DNA of 64,000 nt from Devosia ginsengisoli (GCF_024707105.1 NZ_JANQAJ010000009.1:434001-498000); one strand, 5' to 3'. Shown: positions 49,464-58,972, counted from the first letter of the stretch. Numbers and translations are program-made. The notes: generated from the letters alone by a model not told the origin.

Positions 49464-50539
49464 CCTTTTGGCTTTGCAACCGAATCCCGCTCGACCAGCG
49501 GGCATTCCAGCTTGACCAGCGGATAGCGCCCCTGCCCCGGCACGAATTCGCCGAGCTGCTCCACCACCCAAGCCCCCATGGCCCGATGCGGCAGGATCGA
49601 CGTGGTCAGCCGCGGATGCAGATGGCGCGAGATTTCCTCATCGTCATAGCCCACCACCGCCATGTCGGTGGGAATGTCATATCCGGCCTCCTTGAGCGCC
49701 TCGTAGCAGCCGATGGCCTCCCGGTCGTTCTGGCAGAAGATCGCCGTCGGCGGCTCGGGCAGCGCCAGCAGCTTGCGCGTAGCGTCATAGCCCGAACTGG
49801 CCGACCAATCCCCCTCCACCACCAGCGCCGGATCGAACGGAATATCCGCCGTGGCCAGCGCCCGGCGATAGCCCTTGAGCCGGTCCTGCGCCGCTTCCAT
49901 CCAGATTTCGCCTGTTATCGTGGCAATGCGCCGATGCCCCTGCTCGATCAGGTGCCGCGTGCTGCGCTGCCCGCCGGCGATCTCGCTGGGCACCACGGCC
50001 GGATAGATCTGGCTGGCCGTATAGCAATTGAGCAGGAAAACCGGCATTTCCAGCCCCAGCAATTGCTGCGGCAGCTCCACTTCGCGGGTGAAGATCGTCA
50101 TATAGACCAGGGCCGACACCCGCTGTTCCACAAAGGTGCGGATCAGCTCGGCCTCCAATTCCTCATCATTATGGGTATGGGCCACCAGCACCACGTCGCC
50201 GCTGGCCCGCGTCGCCTGGGTCAGCCCCTCGATGGCCACCATGGCCTCCGGACTGGTCGCCAACTGGTCGGCGATGAAGCCGATCCGCCGCCGCCGCGCC
50301 GTCGATACCGCCGCGCCCGCTACCGGCGGCATCGCATAGCCCAGCCGCCGCGCCGCCTCGAACACCCTTTGCTTGGTTTCCGCCGAAAGCTTGATCCCCG
50401 GCGCATGATTGAGCACGAAGGAAACCGTCGCCTGCGAACACCCTGCCTCGCGCGCCACGTCGGTCATGGTCACCCGCCGCCCACCACCGCGCTTTCCTCG
50501 CATTGTCTGCGGCTCGATTGTGTCGGCTGACCTGGGCAT
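49460..50539 (-). CDS. LacI-family transcriptional regulator (paralogue)
   Basis: This 359-residue protein has HTH TMTDVAREAGCSQATVSFVLNHAPG at about residues 24-48 after a basic N-terminal extension. The effector domain shares VFLLNCYTASQIYPAVVP, HRRIATITGEIWMEAAQDR and VVGYDDEEISRHLHPRLTTS with the regulator at 48420. The two genes converge with a 4-nt overlap. A perfect TGCTAATAC...GTATTAGCA inverted repeat upstream is a likely autoregulatory site. The target operon is probably local, but is not certain. Confidence 0.93.
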   Translation of the reverse strand: MPRSADTIEPQTMRGKRGGGRRVTMTDVAREAGCSQATVSFVLNHAPGIKLSAETKQRVFEAARRLGYAMPPVAGAAVSTARRRRIGFIADQLATSPEAMVAIEGLTQATRASGDVVLVAHTHNDEELEAELIRTFVEQRVSALVYMTIFTREVELPQQLLGLEMPVFLLNCYTASQIYPAVVPSEIAGGQRSTRHLIEQGHRRIATITGEIWMEAAQDRLKGYRRALATADIPFDPALVVEGDWSASSGYDATRKLLALPEPPTAIFCQNDREAIGCYEALKEAGYDIPTDMAVVGYDDEEISRHLHPRLTTSILPHRAMGAWVVEQLGEFVPGQGRYPLVKLECPLVERDSVAKPKG

Positions 50540-50565
50540 GGGGAATCCGTTTCGATCTGCCCCAA

Positions 50566-50604
50566 TGCTAATACATGATCAGCACTCATTATCAAGTATT
50601 AGCA
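50566..50604. promoter_or_regulatory. inverted repeat TGCTAATAC...GTATTAGCA
   Basis: Perfect 9-bp arms are separated by 21 nt, upstream of the LacI gene that starts at 50539 (minus) and after the 3' end of the LacI gene at 50681. Wide spacing suits two half operators or looping by a dimer pair. Confidence 0.55.
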
Positions 50605-50680
50605 ACGTGTGCCACGGGGATCGGAGGCTCACGCAACCGGCAATCGCCCGGACCGCACCGCAAGGCGATGCATTTCCAGG

Positions 50681-51703
50681 CTAGCCTGCCCTGCCCGCCG
50701 TACTGTCGCGAACGATGAGCTCGGGGTCAATCATGGTGACCCGCGGCTCGGGCAGGCCATCCGGCGCGGCAATCAATTGCAGCAGCCGCTCCACCGCCAG
50801 CTCCGTCACCATTTCGACTTCGTATTTGACCGAAGAGATCGGGGTGGCCGCGTGCTCGGCAAACTCGATATTGTCGAAGCCAATGATGGCAACATCCTCG
50901 GGCACCCGCAGATTGTTCTTCTGGGTCCAGCGCAGCGCGCCGATGGCCAGGGAATCATTGGCCGCAAACACCGCGCTCGGGCGCACGCGCATGCTCATCA
51001 GGCGGTCCATGGCCCAATAACCCCGAATGACCGTATTCCCCATGGGATCGGCGAGCAGATCGTGGTCGATCGACAGGCCGGCCTCCCGGTGCGCCTGCTC
51101 GTAGCCGTCGCGTTTCTCCAGGTTTCCCTTGGCATTGGAGGTGTCGATGATGGCGATCCGGCTATGGCCGATATCGATGAGGTGGCGCACCGCCCTGTAG
51201 GCGCCACGGCGTTCGTCGATGCAGACGGCGTCGATACCGGCATCGGGATCACCCACCAGCAGCACCACCGGATAGTTCGCCCGCCGCAAGCGACGGATAT
51301 GATCGAGCTCGCGGTGGCTGCGCGGATAGATCAGCATGCCGTCCACCTGCCGGGAGCGGAACATTTCGATGACGCGCTTTTCCTCGCCGAGATCGTTGTT
51401 GGAGGTGGCAAAGAGCGTGGAATAGCCGCGCTCCGAGAGGGTCATTTCGATCGCCTGGGCCACTTGCGTCAAAGCGGGGTTGGTGACGTCGGTCAGCACC
51501 AGCCCGATAGTCTTGGTTTCGCGGCTGACCAGCGACTTGGCCACGTGATTGGGCAAGTAGTTGAGTGCCTCGGCCGCTTCGCGAATGAGGATCGAGGTCT
51601 CTTCGGGGATGCGCGGGCTTTGTCGCAGTGCCAGGGATACCGTATTGACCGAAAATCCGGTCCGGTCTGCGATATCCTTCAAGCGAACGGTGGATTTGCC
51701 CAT
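50681..51703 (-). CDS. LacI-family transcriptional regulator
   Basis: This 340-residue protein has HTH VRLKDIADRTGFSVNTVSLALRQSP at residues 6-30 and a hinge NYLPNHVAKSLVS. The effector domain (TIGLVLTDVTNPALTQVAQAIE...IIGFDNIEFAEHAATPISSV) is close to the classical LacI/GalR type and distinct from the other two regulators here. The downstream genes on the same strand are the paralogue at 49460-50539. It may control the VOC/AKR genes or the ABC operon at 53409; this is inference from position. Confidence 0.93.
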   Translation of the reverse strand: MGKSTVRLKDIADRTGFSVNTVSLALRQSPRIPEETSILIREAAEALNYLPNHVAKSLVSRETKTIGLVLTDVTNPALTQVAQAIEMTLSERGYSTLFATSNNDLGEEKRVIEMFRSRQVDGMLIYPRSHRELDHIRRLRRANYPVVLLVGDPDAGIDAVCIDERRGAYRAVRHLIDIGHSRIAIIDTSNAKGNLEKRDGYEQAHREAGLSIDHDLLADPMGNTVIRGYWAMDRLMSMRVRPSAVFAANDSLAIGALRWTQKNNLRVPEDVAIIGFDNIEFAEHAATPISSVKYEVEMVTELAVERLLQLIAAPDGLPEPRVTMIDPELIVRDSTAGRAG

Positions 51704-51804
51704 GATTTCAACCTACTCGACACGCTGCCAATACGCGGATTTACAAAGCCGACAAGAGAAGATCAAAATCATGTGCGACAATACACACCAGAACCGGCGG
51801 TAAA

Positions 51805-52248
51805 CTAGACCCCTTCTGCGCGCAGACGCTGGATGGCCTGATACTGCAGGCAGTCCGGATGCATTTCCATCAGTTCGATCCGATTGCCGTCGGGATCCTC
51901 CAGCCACGCCTGGCGATTGCCATCCAGCCCCGCCTTGGGCTCGGAGAGCAGGGTAATGCCGGCCGCCTTGATGCGCGCAACGGTCGCGTCGAGGTCGTCG
52001 ATGGTCCAGCACATATGGGTCATGCCATTGGCATGCCAGCTCTTCGGCGCACGCTCATTTTCGGCACCCGGGAAGATTTCGAGATACTGCTCGTCGGTAA
52101 TGCGCAGATAGACCAGCCAGGTATCGCCGTCGTCGCGCTTGAGCCGCAGCATTTCGGGAAAACCGAGCTTGTTGACGTAGTAATCCAGCGACTTTTCGAG
52201 ATCGATCACATTGATCGCGACGTGTCCGAGACTGGTAATGCCCTTCAT
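51805..52248 (-). CDS. VOC/glyoxalase family protein
   Basis: This 147-residue single VOC domain starts SLGHVAINVIDLEKSLDYYVNKLGF, and has MTHMCWTIDDLDATVARIKAAGI and AWLEDPDGNRIELMEMHP. Probable metal ligands are the N-terminal His, H in MTHMCW and Glu in IELME. It is close to lactoylglutathione-lyase-like proteins. GGCGGAGGAATC precedes the ATG. It lies downstream of an operator-like palindrome and near a sugar-catabolic cluster, so an isomerase or epimerase role on a sugar acid is also possible. Confidence 0.88.
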   Translation of the reverse strand: MKGITSLGHVAINVIDLEKSLDYYVNKLGFPEMLRLKRDDGDTWLVYLRITDEQYLEIFPGAENERAPKSWHANGMTHMCWTIDDLDATVARIKAAGITLLSEPKAGLDGNRQAWLEDPDGNRIELMEMHPDCLQYQAIQRLRAEGV

Positions 52249-52348
52249 GATTCCTCCGCCGACATTGCGGCCATGACTGATCGTTTCCGCTGGCGACAGG
52301 CCAGCGGACCGCCCCGATATGTCAGAAAGGGCGACCTAATAGGAACGT

Positions 52349-52387
52349 TAATACGACAGGTATTATCCCAAGCCACGGCGTTGTCAA
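52349..52387 (-). promoter_or_regulatory. promoter with operator palindrome upstream of the VOC gene
   Basis: On the minus strand, TTGACA (52387-52382) lies 14-16 nt before GATAATAC. The palindrome TAATAC-GACAG-GTATTA (52349-52365) overlaps the -10 region. The VOC start is about 100 nt downstream. The palindrome shares its TAATAC/GTATTA half sites with the repeat at 50566-50604. The -10/-35 spacing is slightly short. Confidence 0.45.
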
Positions 52388-52402
52388 CAGCCAGAAATGA
52401 TC

Positions 52403-53215
52403 TCAATCCCAGTCCGGGCCCCAGGCCGGATCGATGACGCGCTGGCCGCGATCCACGGTCTCGATGGCGGCGATATCGGCTTCGGAAAGGACCAGTTTCG
52501 TGGCCAGATAGTTGGAGCGGATGCGGTCGGCCTGGCTCGATGTGGGGATGGCGATGTAGCCCTTGGCGAATTCGAAGGCCAAGGCGACCTGCTCCGGCGT
52601 CGCACCATGGCGAGCGGCGATTTCGGCGATGACCGGCACGTCGCCGAGGATGCCGCGAGCAATGGGCAGATAGCAGGTGACAGAAATTTTCTTGCTGACA
52701 CAATAGTTTGCCAGCTTCTTGTTTTGCAGCAATGGATTGAGCTCGAACTGGTTGTTGGCAATTGGCAGATCGCCGAGAATGGCTTGCGCCTCTTCCAGCA
52801 TGGCAATGGTGAAGTTGGAAACGCCGATCAGGCGGGTCAGTCCGAGAGCATGGGCTTCGGCCAGTTGCTCGATATAGACCGGCAGCGGCACGGCATTGTT
52901 GGGTGACGGCCAGTGGATGAGCGTCAGGTCCAGCCGGTCCAGTTGCAGATTGTCCAGGCTCTGCCGCAGCGAGGGAACCAGCGCGCCCGGCCCCAGATTG
53001 CCCGTCTTGATCTTGGTGGTGACGAAGATATCGGCGCGGTTCACCCCCGAGCGCCGCACGGCCTGGCCCACCTCCTTTTCGGTCCCGTAATCCTGGGCAG
53101 TATCGAGATGGCGATAGCCCGTCTCCAGCGCCACCAGCATTGCCGCGATGCCGGCCTCGCCCTTGCGGTCATACGTGCCGAAGCCCATGGCCGGTATATC
53201 GTATTGATTTTGCAT
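52403..53215 (-). CDS. aldo/keto reductase (2,5-diketogluconate reductase-like)
   Basis: This 270-residue AKR3/AKR5-type enzyme has Asp/Tyr in YRHLDTAQDYGTEKEVG, Lys in FVTTKIKTG and His in LTLIHWPSPN, plus LIGVSNFTIAMLEE and the C-terminal cofactor motif AIPTSSQADRIRSN. It reduces carbonyls with NADPH. ATG 53215 is chosen because GGAG lies 9 nt upstream, while the in-frame ATG at 53224 directly abuts that GGAG. It is divergent from the ABC operon at 53409 and probably takes part in the same sugar pathway. Confidence 0.92.
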   Translation of the reverse strand: MQNQYDIPAMGFGTYDRKGEAGIAAMLVALETGYRHLDTAQDYGTEKEVGQAVRRSGVNRADIFVTTKIKTGNLGPGALVPSLRQSLDNLQLDRLDLTLIHWPSPNNAVPLPVYIEQLAEAHALGLTRLIGVSNFTIAMLEEAQAILGDLPIANNQFELNPLLQNKKLANYCVSKKISVTCYLPIARGILGDVPVIAEIAARHGATPEQVALAFEFAKGYIAIPTSSQADRIRSNYLATKLVLSEADIAAIETVDRGQRVIDPAWGPDWD

Positions 53216-53319
53216 AACTTTCATCTCCGCTCGCTTGGATTTTGGCAGTCCGGCTGACCTATTGGTCGATCAAAACACGTATCCGGCAAGCGAAAAGCCT
53301 ATTGACGGATCGTTCCGCG

Positions 53320-53332
53320 TAAACCTAGTTTA
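53320..53332. promoter_or_regulatory. operator-like palindrome upstream of the sugar ABC operon
   Basis: TAAAC-CTA-GTTTA lies in the divergent region between the AKR gene (minus) and the ABC operon (plus). It resembles LacI/GalR-type half sites. TTGACG at 53302 and GATAAT at 53335 flank it, but their spacing does not form a standard promoter. Confidence 0.4.
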
Positions 53333-53408
53333 ACGATAATATTGCCCGCAAGAGCTGACACGCCGAAGAGCGGAATAATCCCGCCGCGGCGTGCAAGGGA
53401 GGACGAGC

Positions 53409-54305
53409 ATGGCCTTTCGGTGGAGCCGATGGTCGCCGCAACTGGCCCTGCTGCCAGCAGGTGTGGTGACGCTGGTTGCCTTCATTGGCGCAATCCTGTG
53501 GACGGTCTACCTGTCGCTGACGCGCAGCCGTCGCCTGCCGGAATACGAGATCGACTGGTCCGAATGGGGACGGCAATACCAGCGCCTGTTCAATGACGAC
53601 GCCTGGATGATTTCGCTGCAGAACCTTATCGTGCTCGGCCTGGGCAGCGCGCTGGCCATCGTCTTCGGCTTCATCCTCGCGGCCATGATCGACCGGGAGA
53701 AACGCGGCGAAAGCCTGTTCCGCACCGTCTTTCTCTACCCGCTCGCCATTTCGCTCATCGTCACGGGCGCCGCCTGGCGCTGGATTTTCAATCCCGAGCT
53801 CGGCGCCGAGCATTTCATCCACTCCCTCGGCCTGACCTGGGTGAATGCCAGTTGGCTGGCCCGGCCGGAAACCGCTATGTACGGCGTCATTCTCGCCTCG
53901 GTCTGGCAAAGCGCCGGCTTCTACATGGCTTTGATGCTGGCTGGGCTCAAATCCATCAACTCGGAAATCTGGAGCGCGGCACGCCTGGATGGCGTCGGCC
54001 TGTTCCGGCTCTATACCGAGATCATCATCCCGATGATGAAGTTCACCTTCGTCACCTGCGCCATCCTGCTCTCGCTGGGCGTCATCAAGGCCTATGACGT
54101 CATCGTCGCCATGACCAATGGCGGACCGGGCCAGTCGACCTATGTGCCGGCCTATTTCACCATCCAGGCGCTGTCGGCCAAGGGCAATCTCGGCTTTGCC
54201 TCGGCTGCCGCCGTGCTGATGCTGGTTATCACCGCCATCATTTTCCTGCCGCTGGTGCTGCTCACCGCCTGGCAGCAGCGCCGTGCCCAGGGAGCCATGC
54301 GATGA
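53409..54305 (+). CDS. sugar ABC transporter permease (MalF type)
   Basis: This 298-residue permease has six helices. The EAA motif is SEIWSAARLDGVGLFRLYTEIIIPMMKF, and MTNGGPGQSTYVPAYF is typical of this group. ATG 53409 follows GGGAGG with good spacing. It is the first gene of a complete operon (permease, permease, ATPase, binding protein, VOC, isomerase), and overlaps the second permease gene by ATGA. It acts in the inner membrane. Confidence 0.94.
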   Translation: MAFRWSRWSPQLALLPAGVVTLVAFIGAILWTVYLSLTRSRRLPEYEIDWSEWGRQYQRLFNDDAWMISLQNLIVLGLGSALAIVFGFILAAMIDREKRGESLFRTVFLYPLAISLIVTGAAWRWIFNPELGAEHFIHSLGLTWVNASWLARPETAMYGVILASVWQSAGFYMALMLAGLKSINSEIWSAARLDGVGLFRLYTEIIIPMMKFTFVTCAILLSLGVIKAYDVIVAMTNGGPGQSTYVPAYFTIQALSAKGNLGFASAAAVLMLVITAIIFLPLVLLTAWQQRRAQGAMR

Positions 54306-55234
54306 CCGACCTCACCGCATCCCAAAAAGCCCTTGGCGCCGAGATCGCCGTGCACAGCGCGCCATATTTCCCGCGCCGGAAGAAGGTCATTACCGGCCGC
54401 TCCATCGCCGTACTGGTCTTCCTCGCCATCTGCGCCCTGTTCTTCTGCATCCCGCTCTATGTCGTCATCGTCACCTCGTTCAAGACGATGGACCAGATCC
54501 GCGAGGGCGCCATGTTCGCTCTGCCCAATATCTGGACGCTGGAGGCGTGGGATCATGCCTGGAACAGCGCCTGCTCGGGCACGCGCTGCGAGGGCCTCAA
54601 GGTCGGCTTCTGGAATTCGGTGGCCATCCTCATTCCCTCGCTGATCCTGTCGATCGGCCTTTCCATCGTCACCGGCTATGCGCTGGCGCTGTGGAACGTC
54701 AAATGGGCCGGTACCTTCCTCTTCATCCTGTTCATCTGCGCCTTCGTGCCGTTCCAGATCATCATGTTCCCGCTGATCTCGATGACGGCGACGCTCAAGG
54801 TCTATGGCAGCATCTGGGGCGTGGCGCTCATCCACGCGGTGCTGGCCATGCCTGTGCTGACGCTGATCTTCCGCAATTATTACAAGGACATTCCACAGGA
54901 GATCATGAGCGCCGCCATCATGGATAGCGGCTCGTTCTGGAAGATCTTCTTCGAGATCATCCTGCCGATGAGCGGCAATATCCTCATCGTCGTGCTGATC
55001 CTGCAGATCACCTCGGTCTGGAACGACTATCTGATCGGGGTGACCTTCGGCGGCATGGGCGCCCAGCCGATGACGGTGAACCTGGCCAACCTCATCACCA
55101 TCTCGACCGGCACCGTCCGCTACAACGACAATATGGCCGCGGCCCTGCTCACGGCCATTCCTCCGCTCGTCATCTATTTCATCGTCGGCAAGCTCTTCGT
55201 GCAGGGCATCACTGCCGGCGCCATCAAGGGTTGA
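54302..55234 (+). CDS. sugar ABC transporter permease (MalG type)
   Basis: This 310-residue protein has an unusually long N-terminal cytoplasmic segment of about 40 residues before the first helix. The EAA motif is [27 protein letters not shown], and the C-terminus [13 protein letters not shown] is typical of glucose/mannose-type CUT1 permeases. It pairs with the preceding permease. An [14 protein letters not shown] insert follows the first helices, as in GtsC/GlcU-like permeases. Overlap with the upstream gene is ATGA. Confidence 0.94.
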   Translation: MTDLTASQKALGAEIAVHSAPYFPRRKKVITGRSIAVLVFLAICALFFCIPLYVVIVTSFKTMDQIREGAMFALPNIWTLEAWDHAWNSACSGTRCEGLKVGFWNSVAILIPSLILSIGLSIVTGYALALWNVKWAGTFLFILFICAFVPFQIIMFPLISMTATLKVYGSIWGVALIHAVLAMPVLTLIFRNYYKDIPQEIMSAAIMDSGSFWKIFFEIILPMSGNILIVVLILQITSVWNDYLIGVTFGGMGAQPMTVNLANLITISTGTVRYNDNMAAALLTAIPPLVIYFIVGKLFVQGITAGAIKG

Positions 55235-55239
55235 TCGAT

Positions 55240-56334
55240 ATGCCCCGCGTCAGCTTCGAGCACATCACCAAGAATTACGGGTTGATGAAGGTGTTGGATG
55301 ACCTCAACCTCAGCATCGACGATGGCGATTTCCTGGTGCTGCTCGGCCCCTCCGGCTGCGGTAAGACCACTTTGCTGAACCTGCTGGCCGGGCTGCTCGA
55401 CGTCACCGACGGCCGCATCATGATCGGCGAGCGCGACGTGACCGATCTCGATCCCAAGGATCGAGGGCTGGCCATGGTGTTCCAGTCCTACGCGCTCTAT
55501 CCGACCAAGACGGTGCACGGAAACCTCAAATTCGGCCTTTCGGCCAGCAAGCTGCCGCGTGAGGAGATCGAAAAGCGTATTGCCTGGGCGGCGAAACTCT
55601 TGCAGATCGAGCCGCTGCTCAACCGCAAGCCGGGCCAGCTCTCGGGCGGCCAGCGCCAGCGTGTCGCCATCGGCCGGGCGCTGGTCAAGAATGTCGGCGT
55701 GTTCCTGTTTGACGAACCGCTGTCCAACCTCGATGCCAAGCTGCGCACCGAGATGCGGCTTGAGATCAAGAAGCTGCACGACCAGCTCAAATCCACCATC
55801 GTCTACGTCACGCATGACCAGATCGAAGCCATGACCATGGCGACCAAGATCGCGGTGATGAATGGCGGCGTCATCCAGCAGTTCGGCACACCCGACGAGA
55901 TTTACGAGCGCCCCGCCAACCTGTTCGTCGCCGGCTTTATCGGCTCCCCCGCCATGAACCTGCGCCCGGCGAAACTGGCGCTGGCCGCCGGCAAGACCGA
56001 GGCCGTATTCGCCTCCGGCGTGCGGCTCGACGTGTCCGACTATCCCTTCCTCGCGCCGCCGCAGGACGGGGCTGAAATCATCGCCGGCCTGCGTCCCGAG
56101 CACTTTACGCTCGCAGCCGATAGCGCGACGGCCGCCACTTTCACCGTGCCGGTGCAATATGCCGAGCGCACCGGCCCCGATGCCAGCGCCTACTTCACCT
56201 TCGAAGACGATGTGCTTGCCTTGCGCGTCGATCCCGACGCCGCTGCACGCCTGACGCCGGGCCAGTCCGTTTCCGTCAGCTACCTCAAGGGCAAGGCCAA
56301 CCTGTTCGACGCTCGTACCGGGCAGAGAATGTAA
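55240..56334 (+). CDS. sugar ABC transporter ATPase (MalK/UgpC family)
   Basis: This 364-residue protein has Walker [11 protein letters not shown]-loop [13 protein letters not shown], signature [14 protein letters not shown], Walker [13 protein letters not shown] and switch YVTHDQIEA. The C-terminal OB/TOBE region (GLRPEHFTL...LFDARTG) is shorter in detail than that of the ATPase at 44210. ATG 55240 is chosen because AAGGG lies 9 nt upstream; TTG 55231 would overlap the previous stop. It energises the adjacent permeases. Confidence 0.95.
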   Translation: MPRVSFEHITKNYGLMKVLDDLNLSIDDGDFLVLLGPSGCGKTTLLNLLAGLLDVTDGRIMIGERDVTDLDPKDRGLAMVFQSYALYPTKTVHGNLKFGLSASKLPREEIEKRIAWAAKLLQIEPLLNRKPGQLSGGQRQRVAIGRALVKNVGVFLFDEPLSNLDAKLRTEMRLEIKKLHDQLKSTIVYVTHDQIEAMTMATKIAVMNGGVIQQFGTPDEIYERPANLFVAGFIGSPAMNLRPAKLALAAGKTEAVFASGVRLDVSDYPFLAPPQDGAEIIAGLRPEHFTLAADSATAATFTVPVQYAERTGPDASAYFTFEDDVLALRVDPDAAARLTPGQSVSVSYLKGKANLFDARTGQRM

Positions 56335-56356
56335 CTACAACAAGGGAGAGAGAACG

Positions 56357-57604
56357 ATGTCTAACAAGAGACTTGCCGGCATTGTCGCCGGCCTGTTGCT
56401 GAGCACCGCTGCATCGGGTGCCATGGCGACCGACCTGGTCATCTACCATAGTTGGTCCGCCCCGCCGGAAATCGCCGCCCTCAATGTCATCAAGGCCGGC
56501 ATCGAGGCCAAGGGCCATACCTGGACCGATATCGCCATTCCGCACGATACCGGCTCCAATGTGAACCTGATGAGCCTGGTCACCGGCGGCCAGCCGCCCA
56601 ACGTCTTCATGGAATCCAATCCCGGCGTCTATCGTGACATTGCCGGCATGGGCCTGGGTTTCCCGCTGACGCAGTGGTTCAATGACAATGGCATTGTCGA
56701 GAACCTGCCGGCGGCCGTCGCTGCCTCGATCTCGGTCGATGGCGAGATCGTCAAGGTGCCGCAGGCGCTGCATATCGACGGCATGGTCTATTACAACATG
56801 GAGGTCGCGAAGGCGGCCGGGGTCGATCCTACTGCATGGGATTCCCTCGACGCCATGTTCGCCGATTTCCAGAAGATCCGCGACGCCGGTTATGCCCCGC
56901 TCGCCGTCGGCAGCCAGCCGTTTCAGGTCGGCTATCTGACCCATGCGCTGATCGCGGCCGTGGCCGGTCCCGACATCTATAAGAGCATCTATGGCGAAGA
57001 GGTCGATCCGGCCGCGCTGGACGACCCAGCCTTTGCCAAGGCCCTCGAAACACTGCGCCTCTTCGCCAACGAGGCCGGCCCCGAAGCGCAGAACCGCCCC
57101 TGGAACGAAACCACCAACGAGGTCATCACCGGCAAGGCGCTGATGCAGATCCACGGTGACTGGATGAAGGGGGAATGGCTCGGCGCCAGCAAGGTCGCGG
57201 GCACCGATTTCGGCTGCATCGAAATCCCCGGCGCGCAGGCCGTCGTCGTGACGGTCGACGCCTGGGGCCTGCTCGGCGGCCAGGCCGACGATATACAGGC
57301 GGCCGAACTCGATTTCGCCGCCGAAGTGCTCGATCCGGGCGAGCAGGCCAAGTTCGCCGCGGCCAAGGGCTCGACCCCGGTGCGCCTCGACGCTCCGGCC
57401 GAAAGCCTCGACGCATGCTCCACCGAAGTGCTCCGCATCCTCGAGGACCCGGCGCAGCAGGTGCAGAACCCGCACAATACCGCCGACGCCGACTGGCAGG
57501 ATTCGATCTGGAACGTTGTCTTCAACTTCTGGAGCGATCCGAACATGAGTGTCGAAGACGCCATCGCCCAGATGCATGAGAACTACGAGACCATCCTGGG
57601 CTGA
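56357..57604 (+). CDS. sugar ABC transporter substrate-binding protein
   Basis: This 415-residue exported family 1 binding protein has signal peptide MSNKRLAGIVAGLLLSTAASGAMA. The mature protein begins TDLVIYHSWSAPPEIAALNVIKAGIE, a start shared with glucose/mannose-binding GtsA-like proteins, and the hinge region has MQIHGDWMKGEWLG. It captures a monosaccharide or short glycoside in the periplasm. GGGAGAGAGA precedes the ATG. A strong GC-rich stem-loop follows at 57621-57646 before the VOC gene. Confidence 0.94.
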   Translation: MSNKRLAGIVAGLLLSTAASGAMATDLVIYHSWSAPPEIAALNVIKAGIEAKGHTWTDIAIPHDTGSNVNLMSLVTGGQPPNVFMESNPGVYRDIAGMGLGFPLTQWFNDNGIVENLPAAVAASISVDGEIVKVPQALHIDGMVYYNMEVAKAAGVDPTAWDSLDAMFADFQKIRDAGYAPLAVGSQPFQVGYLTHALIAAVAGPDIYKSIYGEEVDPAALDDPAFAKALETLRLFANEAGPEAQNRPWNETTNEVITGKALMQIHGDWMKGEWLGASKVAGTDFGCIEIPGAQAVVVTVDAWGLLGGQADDIQAAELDFAAEVLDPGEQAKFAAAKGSTPVRLDAPAESLDACSTEVLRILEDPAQQVQNPHNTADADWQDSIWNVVFNFWSDPNMSVEDAIAQMHENYETILG

Positions 57605-57620
57605 CAAAAGTCCCTCCCTG

Positions 57621-57646
57621 GGCCGGCGACCTTCGGGCCGCCGGCC
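57621..57646 (+). promoter_or_regulatory. stem-loop after the binding-protein gene
   Basis: GGCCGGCG-accttcgggc-CGCCGGCC, with 8-bp arms, begins 16 nt after the binding-protein stop and has no T tract after it. It is probably an mRNA-stabilising hairpin that raises binding-protein mRNA over the downstream genes. Confidence 0.55.
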
Positions 57647-57671
57647 TCCCCCAATCGAATGGACAAGTTCA

Positions 57672-58175
57672 ATGGACAAGCGCCTGCTTGATGAAGACGA
57701 AGTGATGCAGATCTGCTTCGTCACCGATGACGTGGTGAAATCCGCACAGTGGTTTTCCGACCTGACCGGCAAGCCGGTGCCTGAGGAAGGCAAGGCCGCC
57801 GAGCCCGACGAGGCACAAGCCATCTACAACGGCAAGCCCGCCTCGGTCGGCTGCCGCATCATGATGTTCAAGTTCGGCAATATCGACGTGGAATTCCTCC
57901 AGCCGGGCCCGGAAAAGAGCGCCTGGCGCGACCTGCTGGAGGAAAAAGGCCCCGGCTGCCACCACATCGCCTTCCGCACCCGCAACCTGACCAAACGTGA
58001 CGCCTATCTCGAAGGAAAAGGCCACAGGCTGCTGCAACGCGGCGAATTCGACGGCGGCCATGGCCGCTACGCCTATTACGACACGGTCAAGGACCTTGGC
58101 GTGATGGTGGAACTGCTCGAATTCGACAAGGATAAGGAAGCCCAGCCCCAGGGCGATCGACATTCGGCCGATTAG
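57672..58175 (+). CDS. VOC-family protein (possible sugar epimerase-type)
   Basis: This 167-residue protein has a VOC domain: VMQICFVTDDVVKSAQWFSDLTGKP, VDIEFLQPG-like NIDVEFLQPG, GCHHIAFRTRNL and GVMVELLEFD. The layout (H in CHHIAF, terminal Glu in VELLEF) resembles methylmalonyl-CoA-epimerase-like proteins. In this operon it may epimerise or isomerise a sugar-derived metabolite; that is inferred. Two ATGs lie close together. ATG 57672 is in the right frame; ATG 57659 is in another frame and aborts. Confidence 0.85.
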   Translation: MDKRLLDEDEVMQICFVTDDVVKSAQWFSDLTGKPVPEEGKAAEPDEAQAIYNGKPASVGCRIMMFKFGNIDVEFLQPGPEKSAWRDLLEEKGPGCHHIAFRTRNLTKRDAYLEGKGHRLLQRGEFDGGHGRYAYYDTVKDLGVMVELLEFDKDKEAQPQGDRHSAD

Positions 58176-58213
58176 CCCCTTTTTTCCAGCTCTTCCCACC
58201 GAAGATTGCGATC

Positions 58214-58972
58214 ATGCCCTACCCCATCGCCTACCAGCTCTATTCCTCGCGCAATTTTCCGCCGCTCGCGGCGCAACTGCCTGTGCTCAAGGCGATGGGC
58301 TACGACGCGATCGAGCCGTGGCTGCCGGCCTATGAGGCCGATCCAAAGCTGTTCCGGCGCCAGTTGGATGATGCGGGTCTTGCCTGCTACGGCTTCCACA
58401 TGCCCTTGGCAGGCCTGGTCAGTGAGCCGAACCGCTTCATCGACATTGCGCTCACGCTGGGCGCTACCGTGCTGATCCCGCCCTATGTCGCGGTCGAAGA
58501 GCGCGAAAACACGCCGGACTATTGGCGGGGGCTGGGTGAAAAGCTCGCCCGCGGCGCGGAAACGGCCGGGCCGCACGAGCTCAAGGTGGCCTGGCACAAT
58601 CATGACTTCGAATATGTCCCGCTACCGGACGGCAGCAAACCGATCGACCATATCTTCGAGGCTGCCGGGCCTGACGTCTGGTTCGAGATCGACTGTGGAT
58701 GGATCACAAGGGCGGGCGCCGACCCGGCTGCGGAGCTCAGGCGGTACGCCGACCGCATCATCGCCATCCAAACCAAGGACACGGCCCCGCTCGGCACCAC
58801 GCTGGATGATGGCTGGACCGCCACAGGCGACGGCATCATAGACTGGGCCGCTCTCGTGCCGCTGTTCCGCCGGACCAGGGCCGATCACATCGTCACCGAA
58901 CATGACAATCCGGGGGACTGGCAGCGTTTCGCCAGCCGCTCGATCTACCATCTCAAGGCCCTGGGACTCTAA
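58214..58972 (+). CDS. sugar phosphate isomerase/epimerase (TIM barrel)
   Basis: This 252-residue AP endonuclease 2/xylose-isomerase-like barrel has YQLYSSRNFPPLAAQLPVLKAMGYDAIE, KVAWHNHDFEYVPL, WFEIDCGWITRAGADP, IQTKDTAPLG and a C-terminal VTEHDNPGDW. The Glu, Asp, His and Glu of the metal site are visible. Such enzymes interconvert keto-sugars or act with dehydrogenases in inositol and 3-keto-glycoside pathways. It is the last gene of the operon, 38 nt after the VOC gene, and probably acts on the imported sugar. Confidence 0.88.
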   Translation: MPYPIAYQLYSSRNFPPLAAQLPVLKAMGYDAIEPWLPAYEADPKLFRRQLDDAGLACYGFHMPLAGLVSEPNRFIDIALTLGATVLIPPYVAVEERENTPDYWRGLGEKLARGAETAGPHELKVAWHNHDFEYVPLPDGSKPIDHIFEAAGPDVWFEIDCGWITRAGADPAAELRRYADRIIAIQTKDTAPLGTTLDDGWTATGDGIIDWAALVPLFRRTRADHIVTEHDNPGDWQRFASRSIYHLKALGL

